Positions 1 through 12,620 of a stretch of DNA of 64,000 bases are shown one piece after another. Within the stretch, counting starts at the first letter, position 1, and each line of letters starts with the position of its first letter. Position numbers and translations under genes: made by a program. The stretch comes from Caprimulgus europaeus (Eukaryota > Chordata > Aves > Caprimulgiformes > Caprimulgidae), in assembly GCA_907165065.1 (NCBI GenBank), contig OU015526.1:64255723-64319722 (forward strand), in the 5' to 3' direction. Under the pieces are notes generated by a model. It was given only the letters and a program-made list of their open reading frames with translations. It was not told the origin of the DNA and did not search any database.

Positions 1-3000
1 ACAAGGAGCTGTTGTTTAGCCGTAGCATCACACTTCAAATCTGTATGACAGGCATGCCTGTTCTTACACTGTAGTTTTCACAAGTAAATGAGTTTTTGTG
101 AAGCTTTGCATAACGGGAGAATTAATTGTTCTTAGAGTGCTTACTTGAATTTAACTCTGGTACGTTTTCAGCACCAGAGAAATTTTTTTGAGTAAATACA
201 GGCAAGCACAAGAGAATAAGGACAGAAGTGGAATCTTGAAATCTGGTGAAAGAATACTCATGAAAGCCTTTGAAAGCTGTGTTATAATAGAAAAATTGAT
301 TTGGAGCCACTGTATTCTTTCATGTAACATAAACTGATCGACATAATGGGCAGCAGTTAAATTAGTCTGTCGGCTGGCATGTATCCAAACTGCTGAAGTC
401 ATGCATGTGTCATGCTAAATAGAAAAACATCTTTCAATGTAAGAGCTACAGGAATTTAAAAGCTATGGAGCCCCAGAAAAATATAGGTATGATTTTTTCC
501 CTTTCAGTATCTTATAATGGGAATAGCGAACTCACTGCAAAGTACTTCTTTGGGATTAATGACCCAGTGTGGTTAATGTTTGTGTGCCATCAAGCTTTCC
601 AGTAGGTTATTAATCCCTAGGGAATATCCTACATGTTTGTCATTATTTCTTAAATATATTAGTTAAAAGTGTTTTTCACACTTGGCAAACCAAAATGTTT
701 AACATAACAGGATGGTCTTTAATGAAAGGCTAGATCTCATGGCGTATTTTAGCATATCTGTCATTTTTGCAATTATAAAGCCTTAAGTATAAAGGAGAAG
801 TTCCATTTAGTTCATATGGACTGCCTACAATTCATTATTCAGACATCTTGTTAGACCCTTCTTAGTTTAATTTTCTCATTGATGAAAATAAATTTACATG
901 AAGAGAAATTTAAAGGTGATCTTCAGAAAAGGTAGCTAGCAGGAATGCATGTTCAGTGTATATGAATAGAAAACTAATTTATATGAATAAAAAACTAATT
1001 TATATGAATAGAGAACTAATTATTTTATGCCAGAGGATATATTTTACTTTACACCTATGTAAGGAGCTTGTATGATTTTGGTAGCTTTGTCCTTTATCAC
1101 TCTGAACTACAGATACCTCATTAAGTTATGTCCTCTGTGTGTGAGTCAGATGCACCAGGTATCTCATTACTACCATAGCTAATTATGGTATAAACTAAAA
1201 TACAGTTGTCAAAAAAGTGGCAGGAGATTTGTGTCTTGTGTGTGTCTTCTGTGTGTCAATGTAACAACTCTAGCTCTAGCTTAAATCAGGTGAATTCAGA
1301 TGTACTTTATTTTGCTTTGAATCAAGATGAGAATATAGTAGTGAAATACTTACTATGAAATCAGCAGAACAGCAAGGGAAAAAGATGATGTGATCAGTAA
1401 GGTATAATGACAAGTGATCAGAAGCATTGAATTCAGTTGTATTTTAGCACTTACACAAAAAGGGAACCTTTTTTCTATTAGTTTTTGAGTTTGTTTGGGT
1501 TTTTTTTAACAGGAAATACTTTTAACATAAATCATGGGTTCTCAGGACAGCTATTATAGCATAAGCACAATAAAACCTTCCGCCAGCAGTGGGAATGATT
1601 TCTAGATTCAGTAGTGCAGACGCTTGAGTCTTATTTTTCTTTTAATTATTCATAGCACAGCTGTCAAATAAAACATTAACTAGAAAATTTCTTCTGTCAA
1701 AAAGGGATATCCAAGTGCATATGCTAAAGTTTGATATTACTGTATAGAGAGGACTACTCATATTGAAGGAAACAAACAAAAAAGTTGAGGAACTCTTATG
1801 AGATTAATGATTTTATTTTTTTTTTACTAATATGAATGAGCAGAAGCTTATTTCTTGTTTTGATGGAATTGATTGAACCTTAGCTGCACAGTAACAAAGT
1901 AAAACTAACAAGGCAGTGCAACTACACAAACAACTGTCAAACAAATAGCCTTGAAAAATGTTTGTTTTCTGGAACAGAACCTATAAACATAGAGTATAAT
2001 TGAGAGATCTCTATAACTCAGCAATGTTTATGGCATAAACTTGTGTTCTAAAAGTATAAATCACCTCAGGTAGTTGAATACTTACAGCTATACAGCTCAA
2101 AAAATATATCACATAATTAAATTCTTCTCAAATCTAAACCATGTAATTGACTACTTGCATTTTCAGGGAAAAACATACACTGGGTAAGATGGTTTTGAAT
2201 GTTGCCAGAATGAGGTTATGTAGTCTGTGAGTGTTTCACTGCTTCTAACTGTGAAGTTCAGTAACTTTTTCTGACAAAGCTGGTTGACTGGTCAGCATCT
2301 GAGATAGTTAGGTGACCCTGTGGCACAAATTAAAGCTCTGGTGTGCAGAGGTGACTGCTATAGAACGCTATTACAGACTCACAGAGCTGAGTGAAAGACT
2401 TGATCCCCGAGTTACTCTCCTTTGTGATGGTACAAGGTAGATCTGCACAGTAAGTTTACCTTCCAGGGTTTTGCCCTTCTACTCAGAAGAGGCTCATGTG
2501 ATAGTGCTTCATTTCACAATTTCTCTTGGAGAGTTATACTTGCCTAATAAGTTTTCTCAGTGTTTTATTTTAAATCCAATGTACAAGTTTCCTTTAAATT
2601 GCATCATGTTATTCTATTTTTTTTTCTTCATATACTAATGTAATTCATTCCCTTTTTTGGAGATATTCATATATTTCTCATGGTTTTTTCTAGCTTTCTC
2701 TACTTTATTGCAATTACCTTTTTGATCTTCTGTTATAAATCACGCTGTTAACATTATTTTTGATCCTTCCTCAGAACCACTCCTTTAAGTCTTTTGGTAC
2801 TGTTAGTGTTACTTAGAGGCTGGATGTTAATACAATGCCTTTGTACTGTGTAGGGCAAGGGCTATGAAATGTGTCATACTAGCTATAGTATACCATTGGC
2901 TAATAATTTTTCATTCATGCACCAAACTATTTTATTAAGAGATGCTTAATTTGAGTCCCAACACTGATTTGTGTTACTACTTTTCATGTTACTAGTTATT

Positions 3001-4242
3001 ATTTTTAAACAGTTTTCAGAACATTTTATTTCAGATACGGTAGTTTGCACTTCCTATTTATTTTCTGGCCTGTGTTGTTAATCCTTCCAAAGCCATCACT
3101 CTTTTTTCCTTTTGTTTTTTCTTCATTCTTTATTCAGCCCAAAGCACAAATGGATACATGGTCATTTGGGCTGGGGAATCTGAGGTCACACATTGATGAC
3201 ATGAGACATCACACTTCCTTGTGTTATTGGATGCAGGATCTGGCCTGGCTGGTTTTACCTGAATGGGCCCCCCCGGAAGTGCATGAGAAATCTGTGTGTG
3301 TATCTTTGTCCTGTCTCTTATGAGATATGCAGTTGCTAGGCTTCAGCAAATCCAGTGAGATGGATTTTAGTGCTTACATTCTTAGTTCATAGGATCACAT
3401 ATGCTGCTGGCAGATCCAGAAACCAGCAGGCCACATGATGTGTTTGCTGTGCAGGAGCCAGCCTCTGGCAGGGTGGTCTAGCAGAGATCTACTGCGGGTG
3501 ACCTCACGTGTGTTTCTTCTCCCCTCTGCAAATACACGAGCATCCAGTTTTACATTTTTCTGAAAGTATTGTCCTCTTTAGTTAAGGTTAAAAGGTAATA
3601 GTCATATTCATGTTTATACAGGCTCTTGAATGGCCCATTTCTAACTGCCCAGGCTTTCTTTTCTTTTGCCATTTGTCTCTCATCACTGGTACAAATGTTT
3701 GTCCTATATGCAGTAGGTAAGAGAGTTTTTTCCGGGTCTGTCTTCTGAGTTTTTTTGAACATTACAGAAATTCTTAAAAGGGAAGGATGCCAGGTGGAAA
3801 AACATTGGTACAAAAGTAATTTTTCATCTAAATCTCCTTTTCTTTGTTTAAGGAAGTGCTCAAGGGCTGTATATGCTATATGCATATATGTGTTCTCACA
3901 GTACCAATTTCTTCTGGGTCCTAAATGTTCTGTAGCTTCTTCTGATTCTGTTTCCCACATCATCATCAGATTTACATTTTTGCTGCTACTTTCTTCAATA
4001 AACTTCCTTTAAACTTTCCTTGAAAGAGCATCCCATCATGTTTGCTGTCTGTAAAGTGAATGTAAAGATACAGAGTTGAAATTGGCCTTTCGATAAAATA
4101 TGTAAATATTTTTTGTATGGACTGTACAGACTACTGCACTTTTAGATAAGTTTCCACCACATCAAGAAAAAGAAAATAGTACTCTCCACTATAGTTATTT
4201 TTGCAACCTTTTTTAAATAAAGAAAATATTTCTAAAATACAC
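1..4242 (+). other. LRBA: LRBA intron, upstream part
   Basis: This AT-rich stretch ends at the acceptor of the first visible LRBA exon. I looked for the preceding WD40 exon of LRBA and did not find it. The longest open frame is on the opposite strand at 3550-3966 (138 codons) and resembles no family I know. A short tandem repeat lies at 959-1021. I see no other gene or element. Confidence 0.75.
959..1021. repeat. 21-bp tandem repeat, three copies
   Basis: Three adjacent copies of an AT-rich 21-bp unit begin at 959, 980 and 1001. They share the core TATATGAATA and the ending ACTAATT and differ at a few central bases. It is an intronic minisatellite with no visible function. Confidence 0.9.
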
Positions 4243-4683
4243 ACAGAATCACAGAATGTCAGGGATTGGAAGGGACCTCGAAAGATCATCTAGTCCAATC
4301 CCCCTGCTGGAGCAGGAACACCTAGATGAGTTCACACAGGAAGGTGTCCAGGCGGGTCTTGAATGTCTCCAGAGAAGGAGACTCCACAACCTCCCTGGGC
4401 AGCCTGTCCCAGTGCTCTGTCACCCTTACTGTAAAGAAGTTCTTTCTCAAATTTAAGTGGAACCTCCTGTGTTCCAGCTTACACCCATTGCCCCTTGTCC
4501 TGTCATTGGTCATCACTGCGAAGAGCCTGGCCCCATCCTCCTCACATTCACCCTTCAAATATTTATAAACATTAATAAGGTCCCCCCTCGGCCTCCTCTT
4601 CTCCAAGCTAAAGAGCCCCAGCTCCCTCAGCCTTTCCTCATAAGGGAGATGTTCCACTCCCTTAATCATTTTGGTGGCTCTTT
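4243..4683 (-). mobile_element. CR1 LINE, 3' end, 5'-truncated
   Basis: On the - strand this is the 3' end of a chicken-repeat-1 non-LTR retrotransposon. The left edge shows the CR1 tail as repeated AGAATCACAGAAT-type units, and the right edge stops abruptly, as 5'-truncated CR1 copies do. Positions 4669-4322 are open for 115 codons. They carry the C-terminus of the CR1 ORF2 protein (endonuclease-reverse transcriptase), with the typical peptides [15 protein letters not shown] and [19 protein letters not shown]. The open frame suggests a fairly young copy. It lies antisense to LRBA and ends only about 80 bp before the next exon. Confidence 0.95.
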
Positions 4684-4762
4684 ATATACTTTATATTGTA
4701 TTTAATTTGCCATACAAGGAATAAAAGCATAGTTTCAAAACAATCGATTTTATGTGTTTCAG

Positions 4763-4930
4763 GTAAACTGATACAAGTAATATTTGGACATTGGGATGTT
4801 GTAACCTGTCTTGCTCGTTCTGAGTCCTATATTGGAGGAAATTGTTACATTCTCTCAGGATCACGTGATGCAACTTTGCTGCTCTGGTACTGGAACGGCA
4901 AAACCAATACCATTGGTGATAACCCAAGAG
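4763..4930 (+). CDS. LRBA: LRBA coding exon, WD40 repeat
   Basis: This exon of 168 bases opens after TTTCAG and closes at GTAAGC. The first two bases complete a glycine codon begun in the previous exon, and the last base starts the next glycine. It encodes KLIQVIFGHWDVVTCLARSE, then a segment ending in LLWYWNGKTNTIGDNPR. This is a full WD40 blade pattern: a GH dipeptide near the start, the SGSRD turn, and a WYW strand in the WD position. The exon itself begins with GTAAAC straight after the acceptor AG, so a donor-like string overlaps the acceptor. The CR1 copy upstream leaves only about 80 bp for branch point and pyrimidine tract. Confidence 0.95.
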
Positions 4931-7900
4931 GTAAGCAAACCCCCCAAAGATTGTTTTATAAGGACGTTGTCTAAAAATGGCTTGAGTGAATGCTTTGCAT
5001 GACAAAGTTTTAGGTAACATGAATGACAAAATACAGTGTTTCTGTTTTTGTAGTTGTGATCATTTCTAGTTTAAAGAATTGAAGTTAAACAGTGCTTGCT
5101 TTGCAGCACAAGTAGAAGTAATTTTTAAAGCTATAGGATACTGAAAATTACAAATACATTTTTTTCTTTTCACTCGTTCAGTTGGGAAGGAGCGTCTCCA
5201 GAAGTGAGAAGGGAAATAGTTTTTTATATTTCCTGTTCAATCTGAGTAAAACTTTGTTTCTCAACATGATGATTTGATTAAATACCTGCATTTGAGTTGC
5301 TTAAAACAAAAAAAGACTGTACATCGCTCGAGTGCAGACTGTATTCTATGCAACTGTAACCTTATGCATATAGGTTCTCACAGCAGTACCTTAGCCATCA
5401 AGAGTTATGCAGACACTGAATTTTGACTGAGACTAAGGACTTTATAATGAGATGTGTAGTGGCCTGAGCAGGACACTTAGGTGAAAGAGGGACAGACATG
5501 TAGGATGGATTAATGAAGCAAGCTTAAAACATTTTTTGTTTAACAGTGTGGTAGGGTGCTACATGCCTAATCCTCACTCTCACGTACTAGGCATTTTAAT
5601 TGGTTCCAGGGCAAGCAACAGAGCTCATACCTTATAACCAAACTAATAAGTCAAAGTAATCCTGCTTCAGCCTAATTCAGTTTTAACCCTTCATCACCAA
5701 AACTCACCTTGCACTTCCCAAATAATTAAATCTCTTCCATCTTGCACCCTTCCCCAGGAAATCACAGATCTTTTTACTTATGAAGATTCCCTCTTTTAAC
5801 TCATCATTTTCTCTGGAACAGAATTAAATGCTGTGACTGTTCAACCCTGCTGTGCCTGTGTTCTATAACAGGAAAGGTAGAAAGTGATCTTGTTACTATG
5901 CCAGTTTCACTGCACACAAAAAATTAATTCCTGATGCCCAGAGCAAAGGAGAAGGCAAACATGCAGCTTGTCAAAAGCCTGAGCAAGCCAGTTCACAAGA
6001 GTAAGAGCCTTTCGAGACAGCTGACGAGAGCTTACATATGTGAGTGGAGGGGCACATCACAAGCAAACAGTGGTCCTGTTCTCCCTGTTCAGCCCAAAAG
6101 AAAATGCCCTGAAGAGAAGGGCTAAGGAGCAGTATATTCTGCCTGTCTTCACAAGTGTATTTGTTGGGTTTTCTGCCATACACTTAAGGTCTTCTCTGAC
6201 CCTCTTTAAATACTAGTAAAAACATACATGTTGTCTGCAGAGGACAAAATGGGCATCTGGAAAACAGAAAGTATTGTTATATCTGGCATACGTTGCAATT
6301 ATAACTGGCATACAGTTCCATAGAATGAAACAATATCTGACATCTTCCAAATTAATCAGTTTGGTGAAGTTGTATGTTCCATACTTTATCTGTTACTCAA
6401 CTGGAGTTATCTGAATTTGAAAAAGAGAACTTGCATCCTGTGAAGTATTTTGAAGAAGCATAATGAATTAATAACAGAATGAGTATCTGAATTTAACTAG
6501 CAAGTTATTTGATGTTGACTGAAAACTGTTCAAAAATTGCATGACATAGAGAGGTTTAGTTCACACAGTTGCAGAATCTTCAGGCAGAGGATGAGAGCAA
6601 ACTAACCACATTATCCTTCCAACAGTCCAGTTCAAGAGATCAGAGCTTTTCTGGGATGTGGCTAGCAGAATTTTATGATCATCTTTAAATAAATATGGCT
6701 TTGGTTGAGGGACAAAATATCTGTGAATATTTTATACATATTTTGCAATCTATCAGTTTAAAGAAAATGCAAACTTTGCACTAGTTTTGCAGAGCTTCTA
6801 AACTTGGAAACTCCAGAAGTCTGTGAAAGGGACTTAAGAGCTTAATAGTCAAGCAAGCTCATAAATCCTGAAGAGCAAAACTGCCCTTTTGAGGAGAAAA
6901 CCCTAAATATACTGCTGTGAAGCAATGAACATTTGTAGGTGTCTCCTTGTAGTGTTTTCAAGGCTTGCAAGTGCGTTCCATCTTTGCAGATTCCTAGGCC
7001 TGTCCTGAGAAGTTCTCATTGAGTATTGGCCAGGCTTGCCTGCTTTGTGAACAAGACCTTGAGGCTATAGGCTCCTTTACAACCTTAACAGATCACATGC
7101 TGAGATTTTGTACCTAGTATCTAACTAGATAGATTTTGTAATAATCTGTTGACTGGCTTCTCAATGCAAATTTCTAACATATTAAAATTCATCAGTTTTC
7201 AGTTTGCTATGCTATTTTAACTACTGTTTAAAATAAAACAATAGCTACCTGGTAAGTCTCTTTGTCTAAAATCCTATTAAACTTGTACTTTTAGAGACAT
7301 GCAATGGCTCCTGTGTTTACTAGTTGCCATTATGTAGGGGTTTTTGTGATATAGCATGCCTGGAAGGCTTTGTTATAAATTAGAATCTCATGGCACTATA
7401 CATAGGCCTAGACATATGTATAGTAAAAGACAGTTTCTGCTTCAAAGAGATGATAATCTGAGGGCTTTAATTTTTCCCAGAAATAGCTTTCTATAGGCAT
7501 ATCTGTTCAGTCAAATTTCTTTTGAAAAGGCAAATAAAAAGGGCTGTTTCTGCTTAATTCTGATTTTGTCAGAAATGGAAAGCACCAGCAAACTTGTTGG
7601 GTTTCGAGCCCTGTTACTGCAATGGTAACTTCCATCCATTTGTGGGATGCTAGATAATTAACTTGTCTGATGTCTTTTTGTATTTGAAGCTTATGATTTT
7701 TTACCTCAAGATATAGTTTATTCATACTTTCAGTGAACACTATTCATTGGAATTTTAGATACTCTCAAAAGTAATACTCATTCGTTAATTTTTTTCTCTA
7801 TTTAGTTACCTCTAATTTCCATCTTAAAATGACTTCACAGCAACATGCATCCAATGACACTGTACCATGTCATGATGCAAGAGTAGTTTCAACAAAAATA

Positions 7901-9339
7901 ATCTAAACCAGGAGCATTTCTTTCCTCCTTTCCTAGTACCTGTTGCCTCTGATATACATCAGTCAGCAGACTAGTATGATCAAGCTACCCTAAATACTAT
8001 CCCATTGGGCACCCCTTACTCCACCAGTTAAATTTTATTTAGGTTCCTTTATCTGGTTTCATTACTTTAGGAAGCACTGAGCTCTTGATCTCTGGCTGCA
8101 TATATTCATGTTTTAGAATGGTACTTAACTCAAGCTGACAAGCCAGGTGGGCTATGGCATACGTGATAAATAAATGTTTTGTTTGATATTCTTTATCAAG
8201 GACAATTTTCTGGCCAACTGAACTGTATGGAAAAATTCTTTACGTTTTTGGTTTAACAGAAGAAATATGTTACTGAAATATTCATTATTTACATTCTTTA
8301 ATTTTTAACTTTTAAGCTGAATTTTTAAAGAAATTACACCTCTGCAGTCTCACTGTCTGTTTAGTTTCTCCTTAATAACTCTTGAATGCACTGATCAATG
8401 TAAACCAAATTTGATGAATTTAAATCTTAAAGATAGGAAATTCCTACATTGGACACATCTGCTGGAAACTATATTTATTCTTCACAAAACAGCTTGATTA
8501 CATTTAGATTAAGTCCTTTTTTCCTTCTCAAATTAAAACCTGAAATTCAAAAAATATTTCACCATGGTCTTTGATCAAAAGTAAGGTTTTTTTCTTCCTA
8601 AATTAATTGTTTTTGAAAATATAGAAGCATGGCAGTACTTCACTTTGCTTCACAGGCCTTTTCTGATGCAGAAATATTTCTGCAGACAATTTTTGACCAA
8701 GCCTGGGAAAAAAATCGGAACAGAGCAAAGGGTCTGAAATAGTTGTACCCTTTAGAACAGCCCTGAGCTATTTTGAGTTCACATGAATTAGTATAATTTA
8801 CCGTGGATATGTAAAGTCACTTTGGTTAGCGTAAGGGGCTTTTATTTTTTTCTCCTTGGCAAGTGGCTTGCTTTGGGGAGGTGGGGGAAGTAGGAGGGAG
8901 AGGATGTAACCCTCCCATTGGTACTTCTTGAAGCCCATGTGTGATCTGTATCACAAGGTTGGCTTTTGCATATGTAGAGACTGGGATCTAATAGCAAGGT
9001 ACCACTTGGGAATGTGACACTATGCTTCAGGATTCGTGTTCCTGAATAGGGTGGTGGAATGTGCAGAGGTTACTGGGAGAGGGCGATGTACTTGTGGAAA
9101 GACCGATGTGTTTTGCACTTGCCCAGCCTAATGCAATGGAGGTGGAGCGGAGGTGAGAAGTAGGGGGGGTGAGGGGAAGCACCCCATGTGATTGCTCTAG
9201 AAAAGAGAGGATATAATTCATTTGCATACAAATGGTGTGCATCGCTTTCAGATCTCACACTCATTTTAAAGCTCAAGTGGCAACTCTTACTGTTTGGACA
9301 TTTCCTAGGTTGAGGGATTGCATTTTACTTTGTAATCAC

Positions 9340-11620
9340 GGAACATAAGAAAGAGAGCAGGCGGGAGCTTTGGTCACCTGATCCATTCTCTTTTCCCAAA
9401 GAAGGCTTAACTACGCTGAAACCATTCTCAACTGATGTTTGTCCAACCTTCTGTTAAAAACATTGCCAAAGATGTTTTTGGGTCTTAGAAGCATTATCAT
9501 TAGCAATCTTTTCCCAATTCTCAGCCTACTATGCAGTTCTTTTTACAGCAGTTGCATTTTATCATTTCTTATATATTTATTCTTTGTGTAGAGAACAGAT
9601 TACTTTTTTCCTCCTTTCCTTTCCTCCTCCTTATTTGGATTACTGTGACCTGCAATTTTTTGTTTCCAGATTTGATAACCCGATCCTTTCTGTCTTTTGC
9701 CAAAAGTCATGTTTTTCTAGACCTCTGATTTTTTTTTTTTTTGTGTATGTTCCTCTGCTCATCAGTTGTCTGTCTTCCTCAGTGTAGACCCAGCAATGCA
9801 GTTGCAGCCTTGCCAGTAATAAGTACAAAATGACCTGTTTTACAGACCAGTACTTTTCACATTCCCATGGGTTATCTGTTTGTTTCAAAACAGCATGACA
9901 GTGTTAATTCTTTTAAGTGTATGAGCCAATATAAATTTCAGTCTTTTCTAAAGGACCACCATGTACTCACTTGTTTCTTTTCCTCTGTATAGTTTGTGGA
10001 AACTTGTCTTTAAACTTTCTGAATTGTATTCTTTTTTAGGCTGTTTTCAAAATTTGTCAAACTTATTTTGAATTCTCATTCAGTCCTCTAGCAGACTTGC
10101 AGCAACTCATCTGCAAATATAATTTGCAGTCTTATTCTGTCAAATTGAACATTAAAGAACATATTAGATAGTACACAGTTCAGGAATGCCCATCAATACA
10201 TTTACCATTTTGACAATTGATAGCTTTCTGCATATAGCTTTCCAACTGGGTTTTCATCTGATGTATAGTAACATCTTCTAAACCTGTTCTTCCCTATTTT
10301 CCTTAAGAAATTGTCCGTGTGAAACAGTCCCAAACTCCTCATTAAAGTCAAAATATATGATGTTCTGCCAGTATTTTTTTCTGGGTTTCGAGATTAAACA
10401 GTCTACTCTCTAATTTCTCAGTTTCTCCTCTTCTTAAACAACACAAGACGTTTTTTAGTCTTGCAGAACCTCACCCAATATCCATAAAACAGCAGTTACA
10501 ACTCTGGGATTATGTAGTTTCATTCTCACAGTATCCTTAAATCAGTATATCCGGCCAATTGAGTTCCAAACATTTACCTCATTTAGGTATTCTCTAATTG
10601 AGACAACAGTTCTCATTGCTGCTTTTACTTATGTTTTCTGCCTGACTGCAGTTGACCTTTTTATTGAAGACTTTTACTGAAAAACTTTTAAATGTGTGGC
10701 ATTATTTACTGGTATTGCTTGCTGTTAATAACAGACTAACTTCTCATGAAAACTTCAGTGTATTTTTGTGTTTCTAGAATGAGTGGTATTCCTGATGTCA
10801 TTATTGGTTGCATCTCATCTATGCTTAGCTATCCTGGTTTTGTCCCTGCTTGCTCATACCTTGTCTCTTATATTTTGTCAGAAAAAACTCACTTATTTTG
10901 ATCTTTTTTGCCTGACTTTCTTGTGTTTCAGTCACTGGAGAACTTTCAGTTGTGCCAGCTGGTATCTTCTTGTCTGTCTTACCCTCCTGCTGCGTTGAAG
11001 TGGTTTTTGCTAGTATCCTTGTTACCTTTTCCTTTGTTTTTCTGTTCACTTCCCATGAGATACTACAGAACAATGTTCTGTGTCTCTTGAAACCTGTCTT
11101 CCCAAAATATTTCAAAAAATTATCTTGTTCTCCTTGTTCTTTCCCTTATAAAGCATGTTGAACTTGTATCTTCACCACTTTCATGTAACTTCCTTTCACC
11201 ACCATGTTTTTGATATATTTTGCTATATTGGTTATAATGGTATCAAGAAGGTTATCTCTAGCTGTTGCTTATGTATTAAAAATTGCCACCTAATTGCTTG
11301 CTACATGCATGCTTGTATTCTTTACCAACAAACATCTTTGTGGTTGAAATATCCCATTTCCCCCAATCCTCCTCCTTTATGCTCCCTCACCTACGCCTAT
11401 GAGGTAGAGGCCAGTCAGGTTAGTAAGTGTCAGTTTTTGTGTTTTCATTGTAACTATTTTGTTTGGATGTACTTTTTTGGAGGAGAGGTTTACAGTGGTG
11501 AATTTAATTATCTTCATATTGTTCATGCTTATCAAATGGTTTATGCTTCTGAAATGGTAGGCATTCCCATAGCCAATGTGAAGATAAAGTGCTTTTTTGC
11601 TGTTCTTGCGCTATATTCAT
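9340..11620 (-). mobile_element. Probable ancient, heavily decayed CR1/L3-like LINE
   Basis: The + strand is strongly T-rich and reads, piece by piece, like the reverse complement of an old amniote CR1/L3-type ORF2. Examples are the stretches near 9443-9470 (GTCCAACCTTCTGTTAAAAAC), 10060-10110 (ATTTTGAATTCTCATTCAGT and the following bases), 10235-10260 (TTTCCAACTGGGTTTT) and 10340-10360 (ATTAAAGTCAAAATATATGA). They occur in the order expected along such an element. Frames are broken throughout. Boundaries are approximate, and the call rests on remembered consensus wording rather than an alignment. A 155-codon + strand frame at 11155-11622 lies inside it and has no recognised domain. Confidence 0.45.
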
Positions 11621-12565
11621 AGAATATGAAAAGACTGTTCTATTGCTTTCAAAATATCTACAGATATGCTAATAATTAGTTTTTAGTTTTCATATTCTGA
11701 AAAACAAAAAGGTATCTAATTTAGAAATTTGATTTGCTTAATGAAATTAAGGCTTAGCCAATTAAACTATTCAGTACTAATGAAATGTAGAGTCTGTGTA
11801 TAACTGTATTACTAATACTAATGTGTTCTCTTCTGAGTTATTGCATTTATCTTCCACACATATGTGAATAAAACAAATTATATTGCCTCTTTTATGTTAG
11901 CCCGTAAAACTAGAAAATGTTACTCTCTGTATATATCACATTTGCATCACAAGGATTATGGAGGTGCTTTCATTGCATAGTTTTATTTTTTTGAAGGTAC
12001 TATATTCTGGTTTTCTGAAGTGTGGTAGAGAAATTAAATGCTTTTAGTAGTGTAGCTGTGTGCCAGGGCACATGTGTGAATGTAAGCATGTGATTTCGTA
12101 CTTAAAAAAACAGTTACTGGATTTAACTGAGATTTAATTGAGAGGATTCATTGAACACTTATTATTGCTAACATGTAGAATATCTTCCTCAGTTACCAAT
12201 TTTTAAAAACCATAATATTTTCAATTTATAAAATACAAAATCTCCCAAAGGATTCAAAATTTAATCAGCAGTTTCCTGTCTTGCTGAAGAACAGTCTAGC
12301 TATTATCCAAGCTACTTTTAAAAGAAACTGTATTTTGTTTGTGGGGTTTTTTGATAGCTGCAATTCCTAAGCAAGTATTTGAATGCCCGAAAGACTTTTT
12401 ATCACTTAACATTATTGTTGCATTAGCACTATGGTCTTGAGACTAGATAAATCTTTAGTTTTAATTGTATTAGTAATCATAGCAAAAAATAAAACATCTA
12501 TATTTCATCAACTACTATGCTCATTTTTCAGTTTGAAAATTTACACTTTTTATAAGTGAGTGCTT

Positions 12566-12620
12566 GATAATTAATTATTTAAGTGGATAATTAATTAATT
12601 ACTTTAAGTGGATAATTAAT
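12566..12620. repeat. Short AT-rich tandem repeat
   Basis: An 18-bp string (TTTAAGTGGATAATTAAT) occurs exactly at 12578-12595 and 12603-12620, 25 bp apart. A partial third copy precedes it at 12566. It lies in an LRBA intron and has no visible function. Confidence 0.85.

Noticed and set aside
4256..4705. Overlapping + strand frames of 66-82 codons
   Set aside because: They are the antisense of the CR1 ORF2 C-terminus.
4696..4974. Continuous 92-codon frame through the LRBA exon
   Set aside because: Only 4763-4930 is exon. The ends of the frame are intron read-through past clear splice sites.
11155..11622. 155-codon open frame on the + strand
   Set aside because: It lies in the T-rich decayed LINE region, on the opposite strand to the element, and its product is rich in F, Y, C and H with no domain.
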